Source: Nocardioides potassii
Lineage (GTDB): Bacteria; Actinomycetota; Actinomycetes; Propionibacteriales; Nocardioidaceae
Length of the DNA: 64,000 nt
Direction of reading: 5' to 3'
Assembly (NCBI RefSeq): GCF_021648885.1
Contig: NZ_JAKJHZ010000002.1
Location: forward strand, 32,464 to 96,463
Position numbers and translations under genes: made by a program. Positions 53,979-61,736 of this stretch are shown here, in pieces. The stretch's first letter is position 1; each line of letters starts with the position of its first letter. The notes beneath the pieces are model-generated. The model ran no database searches, had not been told where the DNA came from, and saw nothing but the letters and a program-made list of their open reading frames with translations.

Positions 53979-55052
53979 TCAAGCGGGTGGCCCGATGACC
54001 AGCCCGTCCTCGGCGAGGAGGGCGAGGGCACCCGCCACCAGACCTTCGGCGTCAGGGTGATCGCCCATCTGCTCGGTGGTCGTGACGACGAGCTCGTCGA
54101 GCGTGCGCGGCCCGGTCAGCGCGAGCCAGAGGACCAGTCCGAGGCCGACGAGGACCCGGACCTCCGTGTCGACCATGACCACGACCTCGTCGTCGTACTC
54201 CACCGCGTCGAGCCAGGGCTCTCGTCGCCAGGCACCCGGCGTGGGCAGGCCGCGCGTGCCGCGCCAGGGGTGGTGCGCCCGCGCGGGTGCCGGCCGCGGC
54301 TCCCGGTCGAGCAGGCCGACGAGCTCGTCGAGCCGTTCGCCGATCTCGCGGTAGCGGAGGCTCCACACGCCGCCACACGCGTCGATCGTCTCGGCCAGGC
54401 GCAGGATGGGCTGCTCGACCTCCACGAGGGACGACGTCTGCTGGACGATCTCCGCGATGGCGTACGCCGGGGCGACCGGCACGAGCCCCGAGTCGTCCTC
54501 GCCCCGGTGCAGCAGGACGATGCGGTGCAGCCGCGACACGGGCGGGGGTCGGAGGAGACCGGCGTCGTCGGGAGACACCGACAGCTTGACCTGCGGGTTC
54601 GTCGGGTCGGTGATGACGGACAGCGGCTTGGGGTGTGCGTGGACCACCAGTGCCTCGTCGAGGGACACCGTCTCGTCGGACAGGTAGCCCAGCCGCGTGG
54701 CCAGCAGTGCGACAGCCGTCGTCTTGCCCGACCCGGAGGGGCCGATGACGGCCAGCGTCCGGCCGTCCTCGTCAGCCACGGCGCCGCCGTGGATGTTGAT
54801 CCGCTGACCCTTGGTCGCGTCGAGAGCGGCGACGGTCACCAGTGCGGTGGTCGCATAGTCGGTCGCGACGTCACCGTCACCGTGGAGCCGGTCGAGTTCG
54901 ATGACGACCACGGGCGACCGGTCGGAGAGGGACCGGCTCCACTGGCGGCGCAGACGCTCCGCGTCGGGACCGGTGACCGGGATGCCGACGGGGACCCCGA
55001 GTGCGTCCACCACGACCTCGGGCGGAGCGTCCTCGTTGTCCACGACGGCCAC
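53979..55052 (-). CDS. HprK-like P-loop kinase
   Basis: A 357-residue protein resembling HPr kinase/phosphorylase and the kinases of RiPP-associated gene sets. The P-loop GPSGSGKTT lies at 104-112, preceded by the INIHGGAV strand of the HprK fold and followed by GYLSDETVSLDE. The C-terminal region (about 190-357) is a family-specific extension ending LLAEDGLVIGPP, possibly a helical or winged domain. There is no HPr in this window, so the substrate is likely a peptide or protein of its own cluster. The start is GTG 55052, and the divergent VanZ start is only about 15 bases away. Confidence 0.75.
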   Translation of the reverse strand: MAVVDNEDAPPEVVVDALGVPVGIPVTGPDAERLRRQWSRSLSDRSPVVVIELDRLHGDGDVATDYATTALVTVAALDATKGQRINIHGGAVADEDGRTLAVIGPSGSGKTTAVALLATRLGYLSDETVSLDEALVVHAHPKPLSVITDPTNPQVKLSVSPDDAGLLRPPPVSRLHRIVLLHRGEDDSGLVPVAPAYAIAEIVQQTSSLVEVEQPILRLAETIDACGGVWSLRYREIGERLDELVGLLDREPRPAPARAHHPWRGTRGLPTPGAWRREPWLDAVEYDDEVVVMVDTEVRVLVGLGLVLWLALTGPRTLDELVVTTTEQMGDHPDAEGLVAGALALLAEDGLVIGPPA

Positions 55053-55054
55053 TC

Positions 55055-55060
55055 TAGGGT
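55055..55060 (+). promoter_or_regulatory. -10 element for leaderless VanZ gene
   Basis: TAGGGT at 55055-55060 lies 7 bases before GTG 55068. It overlaps the immediate upstream bases of the HprK-like start at 55052. Confidence 0.45.
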
Positions 55061-55067
55061 GGACGAC

Positions 55068-55478
55068 GTGGGTCGCGTGGGTCGTTGGTACGCCGTCGTG
55101 CTGCTGGCGGCGTACGTCGCGGCCCTCCTCGTCGTGGTGACCCAGCCCTGGGGCTGGGAGCTGAACCGCCTGACCGTCCGGCTGTGGACCTTCTTCCGGT
55201 TCGACTGGCCGGTCGCGCCGAGGCGCATGGGACCGGAGCACTACGGAGTGCTGCTCAACGTCCTGCTCTTCGTGCCCTTCGGCGCCCTGCTGACGATCGC
55301 GCTGCGCCGCCCTTGGTGGTGGGCGACCACCGCGGCGCTGGTGACGTCCGCGCTGGTCGAGCTCGCGCAGCATCGCTGGCTCGAGCGCGACGGCAGCTGG
55401 AGTGACGTCGCGGCCAACACGTGCGGCGCGTTGATCGGGGCGCTGGCCGTCAGGCGGTGGTCACGAGATCGAGCCTGA
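55068..55478 (+). CDS. VanZ family membrane protein
   Basis: A 136-residue membrane protein with hydrophobic segments near residues 7-25, 60-80 and 88-103, and conserved VLLNVLLFVPFGALLTIALR and LVELAQHRWLERDGSWSDVAANTCGALIGALA, typical of VanZ/teicoplanin-resistance-like proteins. The role is unknown outside antibiotic resistance; here it may belong to the surface-polysaccharide cluster. GTG 55059, 55068 or 55077 could start it; 55068 suits the TAGGGT spacing. It overlaps the PqqD-like gene tail by 29 bases in antisense. Confidence 0.85.
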   Translation: MGRVGRWYAVVLLAAYVAALLVVVTQPWGWELNRLTVRLWTFFRFDWPVAPRRMGPEHYGVLLNVLLFVPFGALLTIALRRPWWWATTAALVTSALVELAQHRWLERDGSWSDVAANTCGALIGALAVRRWSRDRA

Positions 55479-55734
55479 CCAGCTCCTCGACCAGGGAAAG
55501 GACGTCCTCGTCGATGTCGGCGGGCTCCGCACCCCACATCTGGGCGGCCGCAGCGGTGATCTCCGCGGGCGACCCGCCCTCCGCCAGCGCCAGCCACACG
55601 ACGCAGGCCGGACCTTCGAGCGTGGTCGGGGGACCCTGGGGCAGTCGCGTGACGTAGGCGGTCGGGGTGCCACCGTTGTCGAGGTCCTCGTGGCTCACCC
55701 ACGCCACGTCGTCGGCGATCCGGTACCGGGTCAT
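55450..55734 (-). CDS. PqqD family protein (possible peptide chaperone)
   Basis: A 94-residue winged-helix-like protein of the PqqD/RRE type: VAWVSHEDLDNGGTPTAYVTRLPQG, then LEGPACVVWLALAEGGSPAEITAAAAQMWGAEPADIDEDVLSLVEELVRLDLVTT. Such RRE proteins present leader peptides to tailoring enzymes in RiPP pathways. Its start overlaps the nucleotidyltransferase stop as ATGA, and an HprK-like gene lies downstream on the same strand, so the three likely act together. No precursor peptide is obvious nearby. Confidence 0.82.
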   Translation of the reverse strand: MTRYRIADDVAWVSHEDLDNGGTPTAYVTRLPQGPPTTLEGPACVVWLALAEGGSPAEITAAAAQMWGAEPADIDEDVLSLVEELVRLDLVTTA

Positions 55735-56594
55735 CGGCGCTCCCACCGACGCGAGAGCTCGCCGACCGCGCGACGCAGACGACGCACCTGGCGGGCGCGG
55801 ACCTCCTGACGCGTCGGCGGGTGTCCCAGCTCCATCCTGAGGTGGTCGCGGTTCACGCGCAGCGCGGAAGTGAGGAGCCCGGCCTTGGCGCGGGTCCCCG
55901 TCGCCGCCGTCAGGCGGGCGCGCCACTCGTCGAGCCGGCTCCCGCCGTGCAGGAAGTGGTGCCACAGGGCGTACGTCGGCGCCCCCCGGTGCAGCTCGAG
56001 CTCACCGATCCCCGCAGCGAGGGCGACCTCGGCGCCCAGCTCTGCCGTCAGCCGGCGGACCTCCGCCTGCTCGGCGGGGTCGGCACTCGTCCACGCCGCC
56101 TCGACGTCACCGAGCCCGCCCGAACGGGCGGCGTGCAGCACGAGGACGAGGCGTTGGGCGGTGCGACACGGGACCGGGCAGGGGCGGTGCGCGATGGGGT
56201 GCAGTACGGCGTCGCGCGACAGCACGTCGAACGCCCGCTCGGCGTCGATGGTGACGCCGGGCCAGCTCACGTGCACGTCGACCCAGCCCCAGCCGTCGTG
56301 CCACCAGTTCGCGGCGTGCGCGAAGACCGAGCCGGTGGCGAAGTCGGTGCGCTGCTCCCACCCGACGGACTCCAGGGCGTCCACCAGCTTGTGGAGGTGC
56401 GAGGGACGCACGAGCACGTCGACGTCGCTGGACTGGCGGTTGCCCGCCCGCAGGCCCGGGAGGACGGCTGGGCCCTTGAGGTGCAGCAGGTCGATCCCGC
56501 GGTCGTCGGCCAGCTTCTGCACCACGGCGTGCGCCAGGTGGACGCGCGCGCCGATGGGCATCTGGCCCGTCGCCGCGCTCGCCTGCTGGGTCAT
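55731..56594 (-). CDS. nucleotidyltransferase family protein
   Basis: A 287-residue protein with a nucleotidyltransferase core: LLHLKGPAVLPGLRAGNRQSSDVDVLVRPSHLHKLVDALESVGWEQ gives catalytic Asp57/Asp59. The C-terminus (about 150-287) is helical, as in NTP_transf_5-type proteins found with PqqD and HprK-like genes. The family may transfer a nucleotide onto a peptide or small molecule; substrate unknown. ATG at 56594 opens the MTQQASAATGQ stretch, with several weaker upstream starts excluded. It is divergent from the BY-kinase gene. Confidence 0.85.
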   Translation of the reverse strand: MTQQASAATGQMPIGARVHLAHAVVQKLADDRGIDLLHLKGPAVLPGLRAGNRQSSDVDVLVRPSHLHKLVDALESVGWEQRTDFATGSVFAHAANWWHDGWGWVDVHVSWPGVTIDAERAFDVLSRDAVLHPIAHRPCPVPCRTAQRLVLVLHAARSGGLGDVEAAWTSADPAEQAEVRRLTAELGAEVALAAGIGELELHRGAPTYALWHHFLHGGSRLDEWRARLTAATGTRAKAGLLTSALRVNRDHLRMELGHPPTRQEVRARQVRRLRRAVGELSRRWERR

Positions 56595-56663
56595 GGGGCC
56601 ATCGTGCCAGCCGCACGACCGGGCGGTGTCCCGGTTATGACCGGATGACTGCGCGTCTCGGCC

Positions 56664-56669
56664 TAGACT
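56664..56669 (+). promoter_or_regulatory. -10 element for leaderless BY-kinase gene
   Basis: TAGACT lies 7 bases before the ATG at 56677. Confidence 0.58.
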
Positions 56670-56676
56670 CGCGAGC

Positions 56677-58167
56677 ATGACGTTTGCCGACTTCGTGAGG
56701 CTGAGCCGCGCCTACGTGTGGGTGCTGATCGGCTGCACGATCCTCGGCGCCCTGCTGATGATCGCCAAGACCACCCGGGAACCGGTGCTCTACGCGGCCA
56801 CCTCGTCGGGGCTGGTGCGGGTCGGGCAGGCCACGGACGCGGGCACGGAGCAGGGCAACAGCCAGCTCGCCGAGGACAAGGCCAACCTCTACGCGTTCCT
56901 CGTCTCCAAGCAGCCCGTGGCGCAGGAGGTGGTCGACGAGCTCGGCCTCGACGTGCCTCCGTCGGCGATCGCGGGGCGGTTCTCCGCCTCCGTCGACGCC
57001 GACGTCAACTCGATCACGATCACCGCCATCGGCACCACGCCGGAGGAGGCGCGCGACCTCGCCAACGCCGTGGTCAAGGCGGTGGTCGTCGTGGCGGAGG
57101 ACGTCGACGGCGACACCGGCCTCACCAAGATCATCCCGCTCGAGGAGGCGCAGCTGCCGGGCGCCCCCTTCACCCCGGACTACCAGCGTGCCGCCATGAA
57201 GGGCGCCGCCGGTGGGTTGGCCATCGCCTACGGGTTCCTGATCGCCCGCCGCCTCATCGACCGCCGGGTGCGCTCGGCCAAGCACGTCGAGGAGGCAACC
57301 GGGGCGTCCGTCCTCGGGGTGATCCCGAAGGAGGAGGTGCTCGGTCGCACCCACCGTGGCGTCCGCGGCGACCTCGGTCGGGCCGCCGAGTCGTTCCGTC
57401 AGCTGCGCACCAACCTGCGCTTCGTCGACGTCGACAACGAGCCGCGCAAGATCGTGGTGACCTCGGCGCTGCCCGGGGAGGGCAAGTCCACGGTGTCCTC
57501 CAACATCTCGCGCCTGGTCGCCCAGGCGGGCACCAAGGTGCTGCTGGTCGACGCCGACCTGCGGCGCCCGATGATCGCCACCACCTTCGAGATCGACGGT
57601 GCCGTGGGCCTGACCCAGGCCCTCGCCGGCGACATCGACGTCAGAGACGTCATCGTCGACTCCGGGATGACCAACCTGAGCCTCCTGCCCGCCGGGCGCA
57701 TCCCGCCCAACCCGAGCGAGCTGCTCGGGTCGCTGAAGATGAAGCAGCTGATCGACGAGCTGTCCGAGGAGTACCTCGTCATCCTCGACGCGCCACCGCT
57801 TCTCCCGGTGACCGACGCCGGCCTGCTCTCCGCCTTCTGCGACGGCGCCCTGCTGGTGCAGGCGTCGGGGAAGACCCAGATCGAGCAGAGCCAGCACTGC
57901 CGCCGGATCCTCGACCAGGTCGGCAGCCGGCTGCTCGGCGTCGTGCTCAACAAGGCGCCGGTCAAGGGCGCCAACGCGATCGTCTACGGCGGTGGCTACG
58001 GCGGCTACGGCGGCTACGGCGGCTACGGCGGTGGCTACAAGTCGGAGTACAAGTCGGTCGACGCCTACTCCACGGCCGGCAAGGGCCGGCGCCGGAAGCC
58101 CCCGAAGGCCGAGAAGACCGACAAGGCCGAGAAGCCCGCCAAGCCCGCCAAGGCGGCGAAGGCCTGA
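56677..58167 (+). CDS. Wzz/BY-kinase polysaccharide co-polymerase
   Basis: A 496-residue bacterial tyrosine kinase with a chain-length determinant. An N-terminal membrane segment (about 13-30), an extracytoplasmic coiled-coil region and a second membrane segment (about 172-190) precede the cytoplasmic kinase: Walker A ALPGEGKST near 264-272, Walker A' LLVDADLRRP near 289-298 and Walker B LVILDAPP. A Gly/Tyr-rich tail (YGGGYGG repeats, about 436-452) and a Lys/Ala-rich end follow; the Tyr cluster is the expected autophosphorylation site. It controls surface polysaccharide chain length with the neighbouring synthesis genes. Confidence 0.93.
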   Translation: MTFADFVRLSRAYVWVLIGCTILGALLMIAKTTREPVLYAATSSGLVRVGQATDAGTEQGNSQLAEDKANLYAFLVSKQPVAQEVVDELGLDVPPSAIAGRFSASVDADVNSITITAIGTTPEEARDLANAVVKAVVVVAEDVDGDTGLTKIIPLEEAQLPGAPFTPDYQRAAMKGAAGGLAIAYGFLIARRLIDRRVRSAKHVEEATGASVLGVIPKEEVLGRTHRGVRGDLGRAAESFRQLRTNLRFVDVDNEPRKIVVTSALPGEGKSTVSSNISRLVAQAGTKVLLVDADLRRPMIATTFEIDGAVGLTQALAGDIDVRDVIVDSGMTNLSLLPAGRIPPNPSELLGSLKMKQLIDELSEEYLVILDAPPLLPVTDAGLLSAFCDGALLVQASGKTQIEQSQHCRRILDQVGSRLLGVVLNKAPVKGANAIVYGGGYGGYGGYGGYGGGYKSEYKSVDAYSTAGKGRRRKPPKAEKTDKAEKPAKPAKAAKA

Positions 58168-58173
58168 CCGGGG

Positions 58174-59586
58174 TCAGTAGGCGCCGCGGCTGCCGATCAC
58201 GGCGCTGACGGTGCGGGCCAGGATCAGCAGGTCCTGCACCATCGACCAGTTGTCGACGTAGTAGAGGTCGAGGCGGACGGTGTCCTCCCACGACAGGTCG
58301 GAGCGGCCGGAGACCTGCCACAGTCCGGTCATGCCGGGCAGCACGTTGAGCCGGCGGAGCATGTCGTCCTCGTACTGCTGCACCTCGGACGGCAGCGGCG
58401 GCCGCGGTCCGACGAGGCTCATCTCACCCCGCAGGACGTTGATCAGCTGAGGCAGCTCGTCGAGCGAGAACCGGCGGATGAAACGACCCGGCTTGGTCAC
58501 GCGGGGATCGTCGGCGCTCTTGAAGAGCACGTGGTCGCGCGCCTCGAGCTCCGTCAGTCGCTGCTCGGCATCCACTGACATCGAGCGCAACTTGAGGCAG
58601 GTGAACTCCGCCCCCTCGCGGCCAACGCGAGTCTGCCGGAAGAGCGACGGTCCGCCGTCGTGCCACCTGATCCACAACATCAGACCGAGGAGCAGGGGCC
58701 ACAGCACGGCGAGGATCGCGAGCGAGCCGACCACGTCGAAGGCGCGCTTCGCGTCGTTGGTGGCCAGCTGCGAGCGCGACCGGCCGAGGTGCATCAGCGG
58801 CAGCCCGGCGACCGGGCGGATCCGCACGCGCTCGCTCGACACGTCGGTCACGTTGGGGGCCACGATGATCTGCACGTGGGCGTGGTCCTCGAGGTCCCAC
58901 GCGAGGCGACGCAGGGCCGTCGAGGAGCTCACGGCACCTGCCGTGAAGAAGACGACGTCGGGGTTGAGCTCGTCGACCACCGCCCGCACCTCCTCGCTGT
59001 GCCCGAGCACCGGGAGGCCGGTCGAGGTCGTCTCGAGGCCCGCGTAGTCGCTCGGGACGAGGCAGCCCATCACCTGGTAGCCCAGCCACTTCTCGCGTGC
59101 GAGCACGGTGTGGATCTCGCCGATGTAGCCGGGCGTGCCGACGAGCAGCACCTTCTCGTTGAAGTGCCCGGCGGCACGCAGGCGCTGGATCAACCGTCGG
59201 GTCAGCAGCCGGCCCAGGACGAGGAGGACCACCCCGAGCGGGAAGAGGAGCACGAAGAACCCGCGGGAGAGGGGGTACTGCATGAGGAAAGCCATCGTGG
59301 CCACCAGGGCGGCGGTGAAGAACGAGGCGTTGACGACGAGCTTGAACTCCTCGGTCCCGGCGCCGAACACGTCGAGCTCGTAGGTACCGAAGAACGCCAG
59401 CATCACCAGCCAGGTGCCGACGAAGAACACGCTGGCGAGCGCGGAGTTCTCCAGGACGTCGCCGGCCGTGTCGAAGACCGGCAGCGAGACCCGGAAGCGG
59501 ATGGCCAGGACCGTGGCGAGGGCGATCATGAGCAGGTCGACGCTGCCGACCATCCACGGCAGGAGCCTGATCCCCTCAGGGCGCAT
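58174..59586 (-). CDS. polyprenyl glycosylphosphotransferase (sugar transferase)
   Basis: The priming enzyme of polysaccharide synthesis, moving sugar-1-phosphate to undecaprenyl phosphate in the membrane. 470 residues: about four or five N-terminal membrane segments, a central Rossmann-like region (LVGTPGYIGEIHTVLAREKW), a fifth hydrophobic hairpin and the C-terminal catalytic part with FRQTRVGREGAEFTCLKLRSM, RFIRRFSLDELPQLINVLRGEMSLVGPRP and the GLWQVSGRSDLSWEDTVRLDLYYVDNWS end. It is the last gene of a five-gene minus-strand cluster and is tail to tail with the BY-kinase gene. Confidence 0.95.
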   Translation of the reverse strand: MRPEGIRLLPWMVGSVDLLMIALATVLAIRFRVSLPVFDTAGDVLENSALASVFFVGTWLVMLAFFGTYELDVFGAGTEEFKLVVNASFFTAALVATMAFLMQYPLSRGFFVLLFPLGVVLLVLGRLLTRRLIQRLRAAGHFNEKVLLVGTPGYIGEIHTVLAREKWLGYQVMGCLVPSDYAGLETTSTGLPVLGHSEEVRAVVDELNPDVVFFTAGAVSSSTALRRLAWDLEDHAHVQIIVAPNVTDVSSERVRIRPVAGLPLMHLGRSRSQLATNDAKRAFDVVGSLAILAVLWPLLLGLMLWIRWHDGGPSLFRQTRVGREGAEFTCLKLRSMSVDAEQRLTELEARDHVLFKSADDPRVTKPGRFIRRFSLDELPQLINVLRGEMSLVGPRPPLPSEVQQYEDDMLRRLNVLPGMTGLWQVSGRSDLSWEDTVRLDLYYVDNWSMVQDLLILARTVSAVIGSRGAY

Positions 59587-59604
59587 GTCGGTCCACCTCC
59601 TCGC

Positions 59605-60714
59605 TCAGCCGTCCGTCTCGCCGAGTGCGATCGCTCGGATCCTGTCGATGAACCGGGCCTCCCCGAACTCCTCGGCCCTGCGCCTCATTGTGTCAGCGTC
59701 CCAGTCGTGGCGGTCCGAAAGGGCGAGGGTCGCAGCGATGTCGTCCGGCGTGGGCCGGTCGAAGAACAGGCCCGTGCTGCCCTCGATCACCGTCTCGAGG
59801 AAGCCGCCGCCGCGCAGGGCAGCGGCCGGCACGCCGAACGCCGCCGCCTCCAGCGGCGCGAGCCCGAAGTCCTCGTGGCTGGCCGCCACCAGCACCCCTG
59901 CGCGGGAGTAGACCCAGCGGAGCTGGGCATCGCTCAGGCCGCCGAGCAGCTGCACGTGGTCGGGGAGCGTGGCCCGCAGCCGCGCCTCCTCCGGCCCGTG
60001 GCCGACGACCACGAGGCGGCGCCCCGTGCCTCGGACGGCCTCGATGACGGCGTCGACGTTCTTGTAGGGGAGCAGGCGCGACACCACGAGCGCGTAGCCC
60101 GGCTCCCACCCCGCCAGCTCGGGCACGGTCTCCTGCTCGGCCGAGGCGTCCATGCCGTGCGGCGGTGGGAGCAGCTCGGCCTGCCTGCCGTACGTCGCCG
60201 CGATCCGCTGCTGGACGACGCGGCTGTTGGCGAGGTAGGTGTCCACCCGGTCGGCGGCGCGCCGGTCCCAGCGCCGGAGCAGCGGGCGCAGCGCGAGGAC
60301 GGGTGGTCCGAGCGGGGAGCGCCACGCGGGCCCGCCGAGGTACTCGTCGGTCTGGTACAGCCACCGCGCCGGGTTGTGGCAGTAGACGACCGTGCGGCCC
60401 GAGGTGCTGAAGCCGTGCGCCCAGCCGCTGCTCGACGCCACGACGACGTCCGCATCGATGTGCATGCGCGACGACGCGGGGGCGAGCAACGGCAGCGCGA
60501 GGCGGTGGTCGTGGCGGAGCGCGCCTAGCCGGTTGATCGGGGAGGTCCGGACGTCGGCGTCGGCGAACTCCGGGTAGGTGCCCTCGGGGTCGTAGAGCGT
60601 GGTGTGGACGGGCGCGCCGGGGAAGGCCCTCATGAGGCTCAGCACCACACGCTCGGCACCGCCGCGCTGGGTGAGGTAGTCGTGGGCGATGGCCACGGTC
60701 GGAGCGCGGCCCAT
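59605..60714 (-). CDS. GT4-family glycosyltransferase, first
   Basis: A 369-residue retaining glycosyltransferase that would add a sugar to the lipid-linked oligosaccharide. The N-terminal domain begins VAIAHDYLTQRGGAERVVLSLMRAF, and the C-terminal domain has EPGYALVVSRLLPYKNVDAVIEAVRGTGRRLVVVGHGPEEARL and AASHEDFGLAPLEAAAFGVPAAALRGGG, with the EX7E-type acceptor-activating Glu. ATG at 60714 overlaps the stop of the next gene upstream. Donor and acceptor cannot be told. Confidence 0.92.
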   Translation of the reverse strand: MGRAPTVAIAHDYLTQRGGAERVVLSLMRAFPGAPVHTTLYDPEGTYPEFADADVRTSPINRLGALRHDHRLALPLLAPASSRMHIDADVVVASSSGWAHGFSTSGRTVVYCHNPARWLYQTDEYLGGPAWRSPLGPPVLALRPLLRRWDRRAADRVDTYLANSRVVQQRIAATYGRQAELLPPPHGMDASAEQETVPELAGWEPGYALVVSRLLPYKNVDAVIEAVRGTGRRLVVVGHGPEEARLRATLPDHVQLLGGLSDAQLRWVYSRAGVLVAASHEDFGLAPLEAAAFGVPAAALRGGGFLETVIEGSTGLFFDRPTPDDIAATLALSDRHDWDADTMRRRAEEFGEARFIDRIRAIALGETDG

Positions 60715-61736
60715 CACGCCCCCACCTCGTCGAGGAGTCGTCGTACGCGCTCGCGTCCGGCCGCGGGGGAGTACTCGTCCTCCCACCGCTTCCGCGCCAC
60801 GTCGGTCACGGTCCTCAGCCGCTCGGGTCCGGCCGACAGCGCGTCCCGCACCTCTCGCGCGAGGTCGTGCGGGTCGCCGCTTCGCGCGACCCACGGGTGG
60901 GTCGGGCCGGCCACCTCGGGGAGGGCCCCGGCGTCGGTCACCACGAAGGGGACGCCCGCCGCCATCGCCTCGGCCACGACGAGCCCGAAGGACTCCGCGA
61001 TGCGGCTCGGGAAGACCGCGAGGTCCACCTGGTCGAAGAATGCGTCGGGGGAGTCGACGCGGCCGAGCAGGCTCACCCTCTCCCCCAGTGCTGCGAGCGC
61101 CTCTCGGACGGGTTGGCCCTCGGCGTCAGGCACCCAGCGCGCGTCGCCGGCCACCACGAGGCCGACGTCCTCGAGGCCTCGCTGGGTGAGTGCGTCCGCC
61201 AGCACGTCCAGCCCCTTGATCGTCGAGAGCCGCCCCAGGAAGCCGACGCGCCCCCCATGGGCCCGATCAGAGCGGCGCCGCAGGTCGTCCGTCCAGTTGG
61301 CGAACGGCTGTGCACCGCCGAGCCGTCGGGCGAGGAACCGCGACGGCACGAGCAGACGGTCGCTCCCGGCCCGCGCGGCGACCAGCGCCCCCATCTGTGC
61401 CCGTGAGCGCGGGAGCTGGTGGAGGTGCACGATGCGACGCCGGTGACCGGCGGTGGCGAGCGAGGGGACCAGGCCGTGGCACCAGAGCAGGCCGCTCCTG
61501 TGGCTGCGGTCCCACGACCGGAGGCGTCGCAGGTAGTGCTGCCGGTTGTCTGCTCGGATCGCCACGGGCACGGCACCCACCCCCGCGGCAGCGTCCAGCA
61601 CCTCGGTCGGGGAGTCGGGGGCGACCACGGCCACGTCGTGGCCCAGGTCGAGCAGTGCAGCCGCGGCACGGATGAGCATCTGCTCGCCACCGCCCAGGTC
61701 GGCGTTGTTGGCGGCGAGGTGGATCCGATCAGCCAT
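60714..61736 (-). CDS. GT4-family glycosyltransferase, second
   Basis: A 340-residue glycosyltransferase starting IHLAANNADLGGGEQMLIRAAAALLDLGHDVAVVAP. The GT4 C-terminal domain contains RVGFLGRLSTIKGLDVLADAL, LLGRVDSPDAFFDQVDLAVFPSRIAESFGLVVAEAMAAGVPFVVTDAGALPEVAG, where the donor nucleotide-diphosphate is bound by the ESFGLVVAEAMA motif. It shares overlapping stop/start codons with both neighbours (8-base overlap with the polymerase gene), indicating one coupled operon. Confidence 0.93.
   Translation of the reverse strand: MADRIHLAANNADLGGGEQMLIRAAAALLDLGHDVAVVAPDSPTEVLDAAAGVGAVPVAIRADNRQHYLRRLRSWDRSHRSGLLWCHGLVPSLATAGHRRRIVHLHQLPRSRAQMGALVAARAGSDRLLVPSRFLARRLGGAQPFANWTDDLRRRSDRAHGGRVGFLGRLSTIKGLDVLADALTQRGLEDVGLVVAGDARWVPDAEGQPVREALAALGERVSLLGRVDSPDAFFDQVDLAVFPSRIAESFGLVVAEAMAAGVPFVVTDAGALPEVAGPTHPWVARSGDPHDLAREVRDALSAGPERLRTVTDVARKRWEDEYSPAAGRERVRRLLDEVGA

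Noticed and set aside
53979..56594. Lasso-peptide biosynthetic cluster
   Set aside because: HprK-like, PqqD-like and nucleotidyltransferase genes occur, but there is no asparagine-synthetase-like cyclase, no B2-type protease and no recognisable precursor in the window.
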